A stretch of 64,000 nucleotides of DNA. Source: Campylobacter showae. GTDB lineage: Bacteria; Campylobacterota; Campylobacteria; Campylobacterales; Campylobacteraceae. The first letter of the stretch is position 1, and each line of letters starts with the position of its first letter. The stretch spans positions 1,488,001-1,552,000 of the forward strand of contig NZ_LR535679.1 of NCBI RefSeq assembly GCF_900699785.1, written 5' to 3'. The translations under genes and the position numbers were made by a program. Below, one piece after another: positions 16,865-24,592 of the stretch. Under the pieces are notes generated by a model. That model was not told where the DNA came from. It ran no database searches and saw nothing but the letters and a program-made list of their open reading frames with translations.

Positions 16865-16985
16865 TAAACGACGGATTTTAGAATAGTTTTTCTATACCCG
16901 CTTGGGTTACGGACGACGAGTCTGCGCCCTTGCGGGTAAGAAAAAATTATTTAAACTACGCCTATTCTGTCTTGAATATTTGTCG
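16865..16985. repeat. Large hairpin element (type 1, copy 2)
   Basis: GACGGAT (16870-16876) opens and ATTCTGTC (16964-16971) closes the outer stem. The middle stem is AATAGTTTTTC with GAAAAAATTATT, and the inner stem is TACCCGC with GCGGGTA (16932-16938). The loop shares GGGT-ACGGACGAC with copy 1. It begins right after the yedE stop, so it could also terminate yedE. Same orientation as copies 1 and 3. Confidence 0.75.
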
Positions 16986-17128
16986 TATATCTTAACTAAA
17001 TTTGTAAATTTGACATTTTCGCGGTGCGGGTCTGGGCGAGCGAAAGACGAAATGTTGAATTTTAAAATTTGATTTATATAAAAAGCGAGCTGGAATTTGC
17101 AAAATTTTGATAGCGATCGGGAGTAAAA

Positions 17129-17157
17129 GCGGGCTAAAACGTCATGGTCTAGCCCGC
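17129..17157 (-). terminator. Terminator for moaD-moaE
   Basis: Perfect 8-bp stem GCGGGCTA (17129-17136) with TAGCCCGC (17150-17157). Read on the minus strand it is followed by TTTTACT, giving the T run expected of an intrinsic terminator for the minus-strand moaE. Confidence 0.65.
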
Positions 17158-17194
17158 AAGAAATAAAGCTTTTATCTAAAAAGCTGTCAAATTT

Positions 17195-17220
17195 GCTCGG
17201 CGCGTATATTAAAGCCGAGC
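17195..17220 (-). terminator. Second hairpin just after moaE
   Basis: Perfect 7-bp stem GCTCGGC (17195-17201) with GCCGAGC (17214-17220), 9 bases beyond the moaE stop codon on the minus strand. No strong T run; it probably acts together with the hairpin at 17129. Confidence 0.5.
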
Positions 17221-17229
17221 CGAGTAAAT

Positions 17230-17664
17230 TTAGCCTAAAAGTCCGGCGCCTTTGATCGCTTGGCTGCGCTCTTTTGCATAGATGCGCTCGCCTCCTATGA
17301 CGTCGTATTTCCAGATCGGCGCGTTAGCCTTAAAGTCCTCTACAAACTCGTTTATCAGCCGCAAGGCGACCTTTCTTTGCGGGCTTACCACGCCTGCGAC
17401 GTAGGAGCTCTCGTGCACCGGCACGTCGCCTCGCGAATGCGCAAAAAGCACGTATGCGCCCAGATCCTTCGCCTTTTGCTCCCAGCCCGCTAGCCATTTG
17501 CGCAGGATCGGCTCGTAGATGTCAAAGCTAAGCGCGCTTATGCCGCCTTCCTCGCGCACGATGCCCGTAAACGTGATGAGAGCGCCGCAGTTTTTGTCCT
17601 TAAACTCGTCGTACCAGGCGTTTGTGATCGCCTTGGCGTCTAGGCTTCCTTCAAAAATCTGCAT
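17230..17664 (-). CDS. moaE: Molybdopterin synthase catalytic subunit MoaE
   Basis: Large subunit of molybdopterin synthase, 144 aa; with thiocarboxylated MoaD it adds two sulfurs to precursor Z. Family features: CGALITFTGIVREEGG near the start, LSFDIYEPI, VLFAHSRGDVPVHESSYVAGVVSPQR, and Lys-containing APIWKYDVIGGERIYAKE at the active site. Only one base separates it from moaD upstream, so they form a two-gene operon in the order moaD-moaE. Two hairpins after the stop probably end the transcript. Confidence 0.95.
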   Translation of the reverse strand: MQIFEGSLDAKAITNAWYDEFKDKNCGALITFTGIVREEGGISALSFDIYEPILRKWLAGWEQKAKDLGAYVLFAHSRGDVPVHESSYVAGVVSPQRKVALRLINEFVEDFKANAPIWKYDVIGGERIYAKERSQAIKGAGLLG

Positions 17665-17665
17665 A

Positions 17666-17887
17666 TTAACCTCCGCAAACCGGCGGTAAAATGGAAATTT
17701 TATCCCCGTCTTTTAGCGGCGCGTCAAGAGAGCTTGCGATCTCGTCGTTTACGGCGACGGCGCAGATTTTTAGCCACTCGCCGAGCTGCGCGTATTCGCC
17801 CAGTTTTTCTTTTACTTCGCTTAAATTTGCCGCTTCTAGCTTTAAATTATGCATCTTTATCGGGCCTAAAAACTCGATTTCTACCAT
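17666..17887 (-). CDS. moaD: Molybdopterin synthase sulfur carrier subunit MoaD
   Basis: Ubiquitin-like sulfur carrier, 73 aa, ending in the obligatory Gly-Gly (ILPPVCGG) that is adenylated and thiocarboxylated by MoeB/ThiF-type enzymes. A beta-grasp pattern is visible: VEIEFLGPIKMHNLKLE, a central helix with LGEYAQLGEWL, AVNDEI, and KDGDKISILPP. It is the first gene of the moaDE pair, divergent from nspC with about 90 bases between them. The size matches the family. Confidence 0.93.
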   Translation of the reverse strand: MVEIEFLGPIKMHNLKLEAANLSEVKEKLGEYAQLGEWLKICAVAVNDEIASSLDAPLKDGDKISILPPVCGG

Positions 17888-17978
17888 AAATTCGCCTTTG
17901 AAATTAAATTTTTTTCTTGATTTTACTTAAAAAAATATTTAGATATACTTACGCCAAATTTTTAACGAAAGAGCCGTA

Positions 17979-19118
17979 ATGAACGAAATATTAAGCAAAA
18001 TAAAAACGCCCGCCTACGTCTGCGAAGAGGCCAAGGTGCGCAAAAATCTTGAAATTCTAAAACGCGTCAAGGATGAAAGCGGCGCGAAAGTGCTAGTCGC
18101 CCTAAAAGGCTTTGCATTTAGCGGCGTGATGGGGCTTGTCGGCGAATACCTAGACGGCGCGACATGCAGCGGCCTGCACGAGGCTAAATTTGCCGCAAAA
18201 TACGCTCGAGGCGAGATTCATACGTATTCGCCCGCATTTAAAGACGAGGACATAGATGAGGTGCTAGCGCTCTCAAAGCACGTGGTTTTTAACTCCTTTG
18301 CGCAGTGGGCGAAATTTAAGCAAAAAGCCCTAGCCGCGGGCGTTACCTGCGGACTTCGCGTAAATCCGGAGCTCTCCGTCGCGCCGACTGACGCTTATAA
18401 CCCGTGCGGCAGGTATAGCCGCCTGGGCATCACTCGCGCAAATTTTGACGAAGACGCGCTTGATGGCATCACGGGACTGCATTTTCACGCGCTTTGCGAG
18501 GAGAGCGCGCAGAGTCTAGAGACCGTGCTGATGGCGTTTGAGGAGAAATTCGGCGAGTTTATCCTGCGCATGAAGTGGGTAAATTTCGGCGGCGGACATC
18601 ACGTGACAAAAGAGGGCTACGACGTGGATCTGCTCATAAATTTGATCAAAAACTTCCGCGCAAAATACGGCGTCGAGGTCTACATAGAGCCCGGCGAAGC
18701 GGTGGGCTGGCAGACGGGATTTTTAGCCGCTTCGGTGCTTGATTTCGTACAAAACGAAAAAACCATAGCCATCCTAGACGTCTCGGCCGAGGCGCATATG
18801 CCAGACACCGTGCTGATGCCCTACCGACCGGCGGTGCGAGGTGAGAGTAAGGGCGGTAAATTTATCTACCGTTTGGGCGGAAATACTTGTCTAGCGGGCG
18901 ATATCGTGGGGCTTGACGCGGGCGAACCGGAGTATAAATTTGACGCGCCGCTAAGCGTGGGCGATAAGGTGATATTTGAGGATCAGATCCACTACACGAT
19001 CGTGAAAAATACGACCTTTAACGGCATAAAGCTGCCTGATTTACTGCTTTTAAAAGAAAACGGCGTGCTTGTAACCGTGCGGGAATTCGGCTTTGAAGAG
19101 TACGAGAGGCGAAACTAA
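17979..19118 (+). CDS. nspC: Carboxynorspermidine/carboxyspermidine decarboxylase NspC
   Basis: PLP-dependent decarboxylase of the alanine-racemase fold; it converts carboxyspermidine to spermidine, completing the pathway begun by the dehydrogenase at 6752-7963. 379 aa. The PLP lysine lies in VLVALKGFAFSGVMGL (about residue 43). Other blocks are GATCSGLHEAKFAAKY, GLRVNPELSV, GLHFHALCE, WVNFGGGHHV and the catalytic EPGEAVGWQTGFL. A TATACT -10-like box lies near 17943, with GAAAGAGCC before ATG. The two pathway genes are 10 kb apart on opposite strands, not an operon. Confidence 0.93.
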   Translation: MNEILSKIKTPAYVCEEAKVRKNLEILKRVKDESGAKVLVALKGFAFSGVMGLVGEYLDGATCSGLHEAKFAAKYARGEIHTYSPAFKDEDIDEVLALSKHVVFNSFAQWAKFKQKALAAGVTCGLRVNPELSVAPTDAYNPCGRYSRLGITRANFDEDALDGITGLHFHALCEESAQSLETVLMAFEEKFGEFILRMKWVNFGGGHHVTKEGYDVDLLINLIKNFRAKYGVEVYIEPGEAVGWQTGFLAASVLDFVQNEKTIAILDVSAEAHMPDTVLMPYRPAVRGESKGGKFIYRLGGNTCLAGDIVGLDAGEPEYKFDAPLSVGDKVIFEDQIHYTIVKNTTFNGIKLPDLLLLKENGVLVTVREFGFEEYERRN

Positions 19119-19515
19119 ATTTGACGCCAGGAGCCGTGCCCTTTAGGGTGTAAATTTGGCATTTTGAGGCGCCGTTTTTGGCGATAAATTTAATCAAATT
19201 TTGCGGCGATCTTTTATTTGGCTTGCGCCTCGCGTGCGGGCTTGCTAAACCTGCACCTTTTTAGCGCTAAATTTAAAATTTGTATTATCGCTTGCCAAAT
19301 TTGTCGCAAATTTAATCCCAAACGAAGTTAAATTTAAGATAAATAAAATCTAGCTTATATAAATGAATTAATATAGCGGATTATAAATTTGACCCAGATT
19401 TTGATAAAAACGCGCCATAACCGCCCAAAAAAGCGATGTTTCGGCGCTAAGCTTGCATTACGTTATTTTTTGATATAATTTCACGAAAATCCGCGAAAAT
19501 TTAGCCTTTGGCTGG
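19119..19515. other. Intergenic region between nspC and fdhC, promoter at its end
   Basis: About 450 bases from the nspC stop to the fdhC start. It is AAATTT-rich and AT-rich near 19320-19400. No gene is convincing. Where the formate dehydrogenase catalytic genes would lie in many relatives there is nothing coding. In the fdhC leader a short open frame reads FSLWLDADHDELFKAENK and ends in TAG two bases before the fdhC ATG, but it lacks a start. Confidence 0.5.
19474..19479 (+). promoter_or_regulatory. Candidate -10 box for fdhC
   Basis: A perfect TATAAT after a TTATTTTTTG run, 90 bases before the fdhC ATG. It implies an untranslated leader of about 80 bases. Confidence 0.55.
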
Positions 19516-19569
19516 ATGCCGACCACGACGAGCTTTTTAAGGCGGAAAACAAAACCAAAGGGAGATAGC

Positions 19570-20517
19570 ATGACGAGAATTTTTAGTTTGCTTTCGGTTT
19601 TCGCCTGTTGGGCCTTCGCTATCGAGGCGAGTCCCAGCACGAACCAGTACCAGAGCAATATCTGGGCTGCTGGTAGAATCGAAAACATTAAGCCTTACGA
19701 AGACGGTTTGGGGCCGATTTTCACGTTTATTCAGGGCAACGACTACTTCGCGATAGCGGCTTTGTCGCTTATTTTGGCTGTTATCGGCGCGTTCGTTCTG
19801 CACTTTTTGATCATCGGACCGAAACACTTCAGCCACGACGGCAAAAAAGTCTATGCGTTTAATATGATAGAGCGCGTATCTCACGGCGCTGCGGCGATCG
19901 CATGGATAGTGCTCATACCGACTGGCGTCATCATGATGTGGGGCGCTGAGCTTGGCGGCGGCGCGTTTGTTAGATTTTGCAAGGACATCCACGGACTGGC
20001 TACTATTTTGTTTGCCGTTTCGGTGCCTCCGATGCTGATAGCTTGGACCGTGAGGATGCTGCCCGCGGTTTATGATATCAGATGGATGCTGATCGTCGGC
20101 GGATATCTCTCAAAGGTTAAACGTCCCGTACCTGCTGGCAAATTTAATGCCGGTCAAAAGGCGTGGTACTGGGTAGCTATCCCTGGCGGTATCGTGATGA
20201 TACTAACCGGCGCAGCTATGTTTTTCCTTGACTTTAGAACCCCTGACGTTGCAAGCTGGCTAGGCGTATCTCAGATCGAAGTTTTAAGAGCTTCTGCACT
20301 AGTTCATAACGTTCTCGGTATCGTTTGCGCAGTATTTTTCCTAGTACACATCTATATGGCGGCTATCGCGATACACGGCGCTATCTGGTCGATGATAACT
20401 GGCTACAAAGAAGAAGAAGAGGTTTACGTACTTCACCACTACTGGTATCAAGAGCTTATCTCTAAAAACAAAATCCCGGTATCTGAATACGAAAAAACTT
20501 ATCCAAAATTAAAATAA
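19570..20517 (+). CDS. fdhC: Formate dehydrogenase cytochrome b subunit FdhC (gamma)
   Basis: Membrane cytochrome b that takes electrons from the periplasmic formate dehydrogenase to quinone, 315 aa. The N-terminal signal-like helix is MTRIFSLLSVFACWAFA. Four membrane helices then carry the family's haem ligands, e.g. His in NMIERVSHGAAAIAW, in KDIHGLATILF, and in LVHNVLGIVCAVFFLVHIYMAAIAIHGA. I chose ATG 19570 because AAAGGGAG precedes it; an in-frame ATG at 19516 has no such site. The catalytic selenoprotein and iron-sulfur subunits are not in the window, unusual for this gene. Tandem terminators follow. Confidence 0.88.
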   Translation: MTRIFSLLSVFACWAFAIEASPSTNQYQSNIWAAGRIENIKPYEDGLGPIFTFIQGNDYFAIAALSLILAVIGAFVLHFLIIGPKHFSHDGKKVYAFNMIERVSHGAAAIAWIVLIPTGVIMMWGAELGGGAFVRFCKDIHGLATILFAVSVPPMLIAWTVRMLPAVYDIRWMLIVGGYLSKVKRPVPAGKFNAGQKAWYWVAIPGGIVMILTGAAMFFLDFRTPDVASWLGVSQIEVLRASALVHNVLGIVCAVFFLVHIYMAAIAIHGAIWSMITGYKEEEEVYVLHHYWYQELISKNKIPVSEYEKTYPKLK

Positions 20518-20578
20518 TAAAAAAGGAGAAATTTTTCTCCTTTTTACCTCAGAGGCGAGCCTGCAAGCCTCTTTTTTA
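20517..20578 (+). terminator. Tandem rho-independent terminators after fdhC
   Basis: The first hairpin pairs AAAAAGGAGAAA with TTTCTCCTTTTT, starting at the stop codon. The second pairs AGAGGC (20551-20556) with GCCTCT (20567-20572) and is followed by six T. They separate fdhC from yedF. Confidence 0.85.
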
Positions 20579-20653
20579 TACGAAATTTAAAATCTTTTAG
20601 ATAAAATTCCCACTAGACTTCAGGTTGAAGAGTAATAAATTTAAGGAAAAATC

Positions 20654-21250
20654 ATGCAAATCGATTGTAGAAATTTAGCTTGCCCTGAGCCGGTCATCAG
20701 AACTAAAAACGCGCTTGAAGGCTTAAAAAACGGCGAAAAGCTTGAGATTTTAGTAAATTCCATCGCTCCTAAAGAAAATATCAGCCGCTTTTTAAAAAAC
20801 CAAAACGTCGAATTTAGCGTTGAGCAAAACGGCGCCGAGACAAAAATCACCGCCGTTAAAGGCGAATCCAAACTTGAGCTAACGAATTTTGACGAATTTG
20901 TCTGTGAAATCACGCCAAAAACCAAAAAAACGGTCGTTTATTTAAACGAAGAATACGCCGGAAGCGGCGACGTGGGCGTTAGCTTGCTGGCTAAATTTCT
21001 AGGCGCGCTTTTGCAGGTGGAAAAACCGGAGTACGTCATTTGCGTAAATAACGCCGTCAAAATGACGACGAACCGCGCTCATCCTAGCTTTAAACCGCTT
21101 AAAGATTTAGAAGCTGCGGGCGTCAAAATTTTAAGTTGCGGCAGCTGCCTAGAGGCGTATAAACTCGTAAGCGACCTAAGCGTCGGCGAGATGTCAAACG
21201 CCTACGAAGTCATGCAAATTTTAACTACGCACGAGCAAATCAAACTATGA
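20654..21250 (+). CDS. yedF: Sulfurtransferase-like selenium metabolism protein YedF
   Basis: 198 aa in two parts. The first 75 residues are a TusA/SirA-like domain with the CPxP sulfur-carrier motif (DCRNLACPEPVIRTKNAL). The rest is a DsrE-like domain with GSGDVGVSLLAKFLGALL and a second conserved Cys pair in GVKILSCGSCLEAY. This fusion is the YedF selenium protein found next to selD, thought to deliver selenium (as a persulfide-like form) to selenophosphate synthetase. Its stop overlaps the selD ATG as ATGA, so the two are translationally coupled. A TAAAAT -10-like box is near 20600. Confidence 0.93.
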   Translation: MQIDCRNLACPEPVIRTKNALEGLKNGEKLEILVNSIAPKENISRFLKNQNVEFSVEQNGAETKITAVKGESKLELTNFDEFVCEITPKTKKTVVYLNEEYAGSGDVGVSLLAKFLGALLQVEKPEYVICVNNAVKMTTNRAHPSFKPLKDLEAAGVKILSCGSCLEAYKLVSDLSVGEMSNAYEVMQILTTHEQIKL

Positions 21251-22269
21251 TTTACAACGACAAACGTCTCACGAAATTCGTCCGAGCGGCGGGTTGAGCA
21301 GCCAAGCTTGACCCGTCGGGTCTAAACAAAACTATCGGCGATTTAAATTTAGCTCACCCAAATTTGCTCTCAAACATCGGCACAAACGAGGACGCGAGCG
21401 TCTTTAAGATCACGGACGACATTGCGCTCGTGCAGACGCTTGACTTTATCACGCCGGTGGCGGACGATCCGTTTATATTCGGTCAGATAGCGGCTGCAAA
21501 CAGCCTAAGCGACGTGTTTGCGATGGGCGGCAAGGTGCTAAACGCGCTAAATATCGTCGGTTTTGACAGTTGTAACCTAAACGGCGAAATTTTGGGCGAA
21601 ATTTTGCGCGGCGGACAGGATAAAGTCGCCGAGTGCGGTGGCGTGATCGTGGGCGGACACACGATAGAGACGCAGCAGATGTATTACGGCCTTAGCGTCA
21701 CGGGCGTCGTTTCGCCAAACTCCTTTTGGTCAAACAACGCCGCGCGAGAGGGCGATGCGCTCATACTTACAAAGCCGTTAGGAACGGGCATTTTAAGCAC
21801 GGCGATCAAGGCTGATTTGCTAAATTTGACCCAAATCGAGCAGGCCGTCGAGACGATGCGGCAGCTAAATTTCTATGCCGTGGATGTGCTAAAAGGCGTA
21901 AACGTAACGGCGGCGACCGACGTTACGGGGTTTGGATTTTTAGGACATTTAAGCGAAATGCTAAATGATAAAATCAGCTTTGAAATTTACCCTGATAACA
22001 TGCCCGTGATAGCAGCCGCGCGCGAGTTTGCCGATATGGGCATCATCCCCGAGGGTAGCTACAAAAACCGCGAATTTGCGTCCAAATTCGTTAGCGGCGA
22101 CGCTGATATCTTGCTTTACGACGCGCAGACTTCGGGCGGACTTTTGCTAGCCGTGCCGCAAAGCGAGGCAAATTTGGCTCTATCTCGTCTAAAAGAGGCT
22201 GGTTACGAGAGCTCGGCGGTCGTCGGCGTAGCTAAAAAACGCGGCGAATACGGCATAAATTTACGCTAG
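21247..22269 (+). CDS. selD: Selenide water dikinase SelD, selenocysteine-containing
   Basis: Makes selenophosphate from selenide and ATP, the selenium donor for Sec-tRNA. Read from ATG 21247 with the TGA at 21295-21297 taken as selenocysteine, the product is 340 aa, the normal family length. Codon 17 falls exactly where SelD has its catalytic Cys/Sec (AAG-U-AAKLDP; the Lys after it is also conserved). Downstream blocks fit: TDDIALVQTLDFITPV, AANSLSDVFAMGG, GGVIVGGHTIE, ATDVTGFGFLGHL, AQTSGGLLLAV. Annotation pipelines that treat TGA as stop would call a truncated gene from about 21364. It overlaps yedF by 4 bases. Confidence 0.95.
21295..21322 (+). promoter_or_regulatory. Selenocysteine UGA with downstream SECIS-like hairpin
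   Basis: TGA at 21295-21297 is followed, after 12 bases, by GACCC (21310-21314), the loop GTC, and GGGTC (21318-21322). This is a perfect 5-bp stem with GU in the loop, the base pair contacted by SelB in known bacterial SECIS elements. The spacing is about that of E. coli fdhF. tRNA-Sec is present in the same window. Confidence 0.85.
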
Positions 22270-22718
22270 GCGGCTTTAAATTTAAGCTTGCGAGCTTGGC
22301 GTAAATTTGACGGTCGTAAATTTGGTCAAATTTGAGATGGTTTAAAATCATCCGAAACGGCGGTCAAAAACAGCAAGCCTAATCAAATTTATTTGCTAAA
22401 ATCACTAAGCCGCCAAGTTCTCTAAATGTAAATTTAGTCAAATTTGAGGCGTTAAAATCCGAAAAGCCAAAATTCTTAAAAATAAAATTTAGTAAAATCT
22501 TGCAAAATAAAATCATAAATTTACAGCTAAGCTCGCCCTTAAAATTTGCAAATTTTACTATTTTATCGCGAGTTAAACTCGTCAAATTTCTAAAAATATC
22601 TCCCCAAATTTTAGAGCAATCTGCAATGTATTATCAAAAATATCTCAAGATTTAAGCAAGAATATAAAAGAATTAAATTAAAATCACAATCTAATATTAG
22701 TGAAATAAAGGAGACAAA
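22270..22718. other. Intergenic region, 449 bases, AAATTT-rich, no gene seen
   Basis: Follows selD and precedes dba. It contains two perfect TCAAATTTGA palindromes (near 22333 and 22437). A 68-codon minus-strand frame at 22379-22585 has no ribosome-binding site and looks like chance. The last 60 bases are AT-rich with a TAATATTAG box near 22690, likely the dba promoter. Confidence 0.6.
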
Positions 22719-22886
22719 ATGGAATTTTTATCGTTTCTCTTTCTGGCTATAGCCGTTTTTATAGCTTGGAAAAAGCCTGAAAAAGAGGGCTTAGCGTTTG
22801 GCGCATTTGCCGTGGGGACGGCGATTTGCTTTATCATGTTTTTCATCGCCAGCTGGACGTCCCTGCTGCCTTACGCGGCGTACTAG
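22719..22886 (+). CDS. dba: Dba, small membrane accessory protein of DsbI
   Basis: 55 aa, beginning MEFLSFLFLAIAVFIAWKKP and ending WTSLLPYAAY, with two hydrophobic helices around a short KKPEKEG loop. AAGGAG lies 5 bases before the ATG. Its stop is 9 bases before dsbI. In C. jejuni a small protein gene, dba, precedes dsbI in the same arrangement and is needed for DsbI production or function. I identify it from position, size and topology. It is short enough to be missed by gene callers. Confidence 0.8.
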   Translation: MEFLSFLFLAIAVFIAWKKPEKEGLAFGAFAVGTAICFIMFFIASWTSLLPYAAY

Positions 22887-22895
22887 GAGGGGCGG

Positions 22896-24443
22896 ATGAG
22901 TTTTTTTAACGAGAAAAATTTCGACTTCGTCATGGCCACCGCGGTCTTGCTCGTGCTTGCTATCCCAGTCGGTATCGCGAACATTTATCTTGGTTACTTC
23001 ATCGGCGAGGGCCCTTGCACGCTTTGCTGGTGGGAGCGCATCGGTATGGTCGTGGTCGGCGTCGCTGGTATCTTGATACTGCGCTACGGCCTAAAGGCGC
23101 GCTACATAGCTGCCGTGCTTTTTGGTGCTGCGTACGGCATTTTCATGACGCTTAGGCATGCGAGCTTTAGTTTATATAGAGACGTAGGTATGGGCTTTGG
23201 CGGCGATATATTCGGTGCGCATACTTATACTTGGGGCATTTTGGTGTACTGGATCGTGGTCGTAGCGATGGGACTTATGATGCTTTTTGCCAAAGATAAG
23301 GTCGTCTCGGGCGATATCTCGCGCGCCGATACCAGGGTCAAGCCTCTTAACGCGTATTCAAAATTCGTGATCGCTTTGAGCCTATTTGTCATCCTATCAA
23401 ATGCCGTTCAGGCGCTCATCTCGGCAGGTATCCCGCCGTATAGCGGCAAGGGCGATCCCGAGCGCATCAGTCTAAACAACACTTGGACCTCGGGAGTTTG
23501 GAAAAGGTTTGAAAAGCCGTTTTCATTCACCGGCGCAAACATCGTCGAGGATCCGTTTATAGCGGGCGAGCCAAAAGATATAAGCGTCAAATTTAACTCC
23601 GACCCAAGCGCCGGCGCGTTTACGAACGTGAAGCCTGCGCTTAGCGTGAAAAACAGCTTCCCGCTTCCTTTTGAGACAAAGGGAATTTTTGGCAAAGGCG
23701 TAACGAGCGGCCTAGCATATAACGCTAAAAACGATACTTTCGGCATCTCCAACACCGAAGGCGGCGTTTATTTTACGGACGCGAATTTTAAAGAGATCGC
23801 TCATGCTATCATCGACAAACCAAACGGCCGCAATATCAAAAAGGCCGTCGCATCGACCTTTGTCGGCGATATGCTGGTGACTACCGGCTTTAACAAAACG
23901 ACATTTGCCGTTAAGCCCGTGGAAAAAGTGGACGCGTATCACGAGTGGAGATATTTTAGAGAGAGCACCGGCGGGCTCGAGTCTGCGTGGAAGTTCGACC
24001 GCCCGGCGCTTTTAACGATAAGGGCGAAAAAACAATACGTCCTAACGCTCGCAAAAGACCCGCAAAGCACCTATATGTATATGATCACGGTGCCAAACGA
24101 GCGCGCTAAGAATATGATCCTCATCAAAGTCGATAGCAAGGATAAGATGCTAAGCGGCGAAACTATCGTGACATCAGGCCTCGCGCTAAAAGATAAACGC
24201 GACCTAAAAGACTACTACGTCACGGCTGGCGACGTCGCGGGCGGTAAATTTTTGGCATACTCCAAAAACTACAACACCTTGCTCGTGATCGACCTTGCGG
24301 ACGCGAAGGTAGTTGATGCCTACGCTATGCCGCAAATCGGCGATATCTCCGGACTAGCGGTAAAGGGCGGTAGCATCTACGCTCTAGCGCATAAGGACGG
24401 CAAAGCAAACGTCGTGGAGCTAAACAACCCTTTGGCACAGTAA
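22896..24443 (+). CDS. dsbI: DsbI, DsbB-like disulfide oxidase with C-terminal periplasmic propeller-like domain
   Basis: 515 aa. The first 165 residues form a DsbB-like membrane domain with the redox pair in EGPCTLCWWERIGMV (CxxC) and four or five helices. After another helix (about 155-173) the remainder, some 340 residues, is a soluble periplasmic domain with repeated beta motifs (e.g. SGLAYNAKNDTFGISNTEGGVYF, VVDAYAMPQIGDISGLAV), as in Campylobacter and Helicobacter DsbI. These proteins reoxidise a DsbA-like partner and pass electrons to quinone. Ribosome-binding site GGAGGGG. It forms an operon with dba. Confidence 0.9.
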   Translation: MSFFNEKNFDFVMATAVLLVLAIPVGIANIYLGYFIGEGPCTLCWWERIGMVVVGVAGILILRYGLKARYIAAVLFGAAYGIFMTLRHASFSLYRDVGMGFGGDIFGAHTYTWGILVYWIVVVAMGLMMLFAKDKVVSGDISRADTRVKPLNAYSKFVIALSLFVILSNAVQALISAGIPPYSGKGDPERISLNNTWTSGVWKRFEKPFSFTGANIVEDPFIAGEPKDISVKFNSDPSAGAFTNVKPALSVKNSFPLPFETKGIFGKGVTSGLAYNAKNDTFGISNTEGGVYFTDANFKEIAHAIIDKPNGRNIKKAVASTFVGDMLVTTGFNKTTFAVKPVEKVDAYHEWRYFRESTGGLESAWKFDRPALLTIRAKKQYVLTLAKDPQSTYMYMITVPNERAKNMILIKVDSKDKMLSGETIVTSGLALKDKRDLKDYYVTAGDVAGGKFLAYSKNYNTLLVIDLADAKVVDAYAMPQIGDISGLAVKGGSIYALAHKDGKANVVELNNPLAQ

Positions 24444-24560
24444 ATTTAGCCCAAACCAGCGCAAATCCGTCCGCTTTGCGCGGGCGAATTTTGATTGTTT
24501 ATATTTAAAGTCAGCCTTTTGTGCTGGCTACTAAATTTCTTTTAATTTACCTAACCGCTC

Positions 24561-24566
24561 TATAAT
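24561..24566 (+). promoter_or_regulatory. Candidate -10 box for the nitroreductase gene
   Basis: A perfect TATAAT 27 bases before the preferred ATG at 24593. Confidence 0.5.
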
Positions 24567-24592
24567 TTCAAAAATTTAACAAAGGAGATATG

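Noticed and set aside
15380..16985. Insertion sequence or composite transposon around yedE
   Set aside because: No transposase gene and no target duplications could be recognised; only the direct hairpin copies are present, so I list them as repeats.
19516..19569. In-frame N-terminal extension of fdhC from ATG 19516
   Set aside because: It lacks a ribosome-binding site, is basic and unlike the family; ATG 19570 has AAAGGGAG and starts the signal-like helix.
21364..22269. selD starting downstream of the TGA
   Set aside because: It would lose the catalytic region; reading TGA as selenocysteine gives the full family length and overlap with yedF.
22379..22585. 68-codon minus-strand frame after selD
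   Set aside because: No ribosome-binding site, Lys/Phe/Asn-rich composition produced by AAATTT-rich DNA, no protein-like pattern.
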